Assembly: GCA_017502065.1 (NCBI GenBank) | Contig: JAFVVU010000152.1 | Location: forward strand, 1-6,556 | Length of the DNA: 6,556 nucleotides | Origin: Clostridia bacterium | GTDB lineage: Bacteria > Bacillota > Clostridia > RUG12999 | Reading direction: 5' to 3' | Part shown: one piece after another, positions 5,850 through 6,556 of the stretch | Numbering within the stretch: the first letter of the stretch is position 1 | How the letters are laid out: each line of letters begins with the position of its first letter | Notes under the pieces: model-generated | Database searches by the model: none | What the model was told of the DNA's origin: nothing | Seen by the model: the letters and a program-made list of their open reading frames with translations, nothing else | Position numbers and translations under genes: made by a program

Positions 5850-6556
5850 GAAGATATTCGCTCAGTTACGGGTAATTTTATAGGCGAAGATGCAGAAATT
5901 GAATATAGCTTAAGACCGAAAACCCTATCTGAATATTTCGGTCAGGATAAGGTTAAAGAGAATTTAAGCGTGTTTATAGATGCGGCAAAACAAAGAAAAG
6001 AAGCACTTGACCACGTGCTTTTATACGGACCGCCGGGACTTGGTAAAACAACCCTTGCAGGTATAATTGCAAACGAAATGAATGTTAATTTCCGTGTAAC
6101 ATCCGGTCCTGCAATTGAAAAGCCGGGTGACCTTGCGGCAATCCTTACAAACCTTGCACCAAACGATATTTTGTTTGTGGATGAAATCCATCGCTTAAGC
6201 CGTAGTGTTGAAGAGGTACTTTATCCGGCAATGGAGGATTTTGCCCTTGATATTATAATAGGTAAAGGACCCAGTGCCCGTTCAATACGTCTTGATTTGC
6301 AGCCGTTTACACTTATTGGCGCAACAACAAGAGCAGGTCAGCTTACATCACCGCTTCGTGACAGATTCGGTGTTATAATGCGCCTTGAACTCTATACTAA
6401 TGAAGAACTTTGTGAAATTGTAAAACGTTCGGCAAGAATTCTCGGTATCGGCATTGAAGAAGACGGCGCAATGGAAATTGCAAGCCGTTCAAGAGGAACC
6501 CCACGAATTGCAAACCGTCTTATTAAACGTGTGCGTGACTTCGCGCAGGTAAAAGG
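5847..6556 (+). CDS. ruvB: Holliday junction branch-migration helicase RuvB, N-terminal 236 residues (partial)
   Basis: RuvB is the hexameric AAA+ ATPase that pumps DNA through the RuvA-bound Holliday junction. The visible 236 of roughly 335 residues include the N-terminal [13 protein letters not shown] segment (21-33), Walker A GPPGLGKT (61-68), [16 protein letters not shown] (85-100), Walker B LFVDE followed by IHRL (109-117), the presensor region [11 protein letters not shown] and GKGPSARS (122-146), sensor 1 GATTRAG (158-164), the PLRDRFG segment carrying the arginine finger (169-175), and sensor 2 [10 protein letters not shown] in the small ATPase domain, ending VRDFAQVK. The C-terminal winged-helix DNA-binding domain lies beyond the window. 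The frame is open to the right edge. Similarity to B. subtilis RuvB is high throughout. Its placement directly after ruvA is the standard arrangement. Confidence 0.98.
   Translation, partial: MEDIRSVTGNFIGEDAEIEYSLRPKTLSEYFGQDKVKENLSVFIDAAKQRKEALDHVLLYGPPGLGKTTLAGIIANEMNVNFRVTSGPAIEKPGDLAAILTNLAPNDILFVDEIHRLSRSVEEVLYPAMEDFALDIIIGKGPSARSIRLDLQPFTLIGATTRAGQLTSPLRDRFGVIMRLELYTNEELCEIVKRSARILGIGIEEDGAMEIASRSRGTPRIANRLIKRVRDFAQVK

Noticed and set aside
1..6556. Mobile element, CRISPR array, phage or defence genes
   Set aside because: No transposase, integrase, regularly spaced direct repeats, terminal repeats or foreign-looking base composition was seen; all coding space is filled by conserved housekeeping genes.

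Overview
This window looks like chromosomal housekeeping DNA from a low-G+C Gram-positive bacterium, most likely a member of the Clostridia. The coding sequence is A+T-rich, every gene has a strong GGAGG-type ribosome binding site, and phenylalanyl-tRNA synthetase is controlled by a T-box leader, a device typical of Firmicutes. The predicted proteins match Firmicutes families, including a four-cysteine PheS and a zinc-ribbon L31. An affiliation near the Ruminococcaceae/Oscillospiraceae is a guess from general resemblance; no 16S or other marker is present.

Layout, left to right. Positions 1-1116 (minus) hold the first 372 codons of carB, the large subunit of carbamoyl-phosphate synthase, cut by the window edge. 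A Rho-independent terminator at about 1158-1193 separates it from rpmE (1202-1408, minus), ribosomal protein L31. Positions 1409-1544 are a divergent promoter region: the rpmE and pheS promoters are exact mirror images about position 1495.5. Positions 1545-1800 form a complete T-box riboswitch with a UUC (Phe) specifier. It is followed rightward by four closely spaced genes: pheS (1817-2851), pheT (2868-5243), ruvA (5259-5828, GTG start) and ruvB (5847 to the right edge, 236 complete codons).

The rightward genes are 15-18 bases apart with no terminator between them, so they are probably one operon. The T-box senses uncharged tRNA-Phe and lets transcription continue into pheST, which charges tRNA-Phe. 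If the transcript runs on, the same switch also sets expression of the RuvAB Holliday-junction branch-migration motor, a link between amino-acid supply and recombination repair. The leftward genes serve ribosome assembly (rpmE) and pyrimidine/arginine precursor synthesis (carB). No carA lies next to the carB start and no ruvC lies in front of ruvA.

I found no mobile element, CRISPR array, tRNA or rRNA gene, or clear new system. The most interesting points are the mirror-symmetric divergent promoter, the T-box-to-ruvAB linkage, the uncertain promoter of carB, and a changed acidic pin in RuvA.
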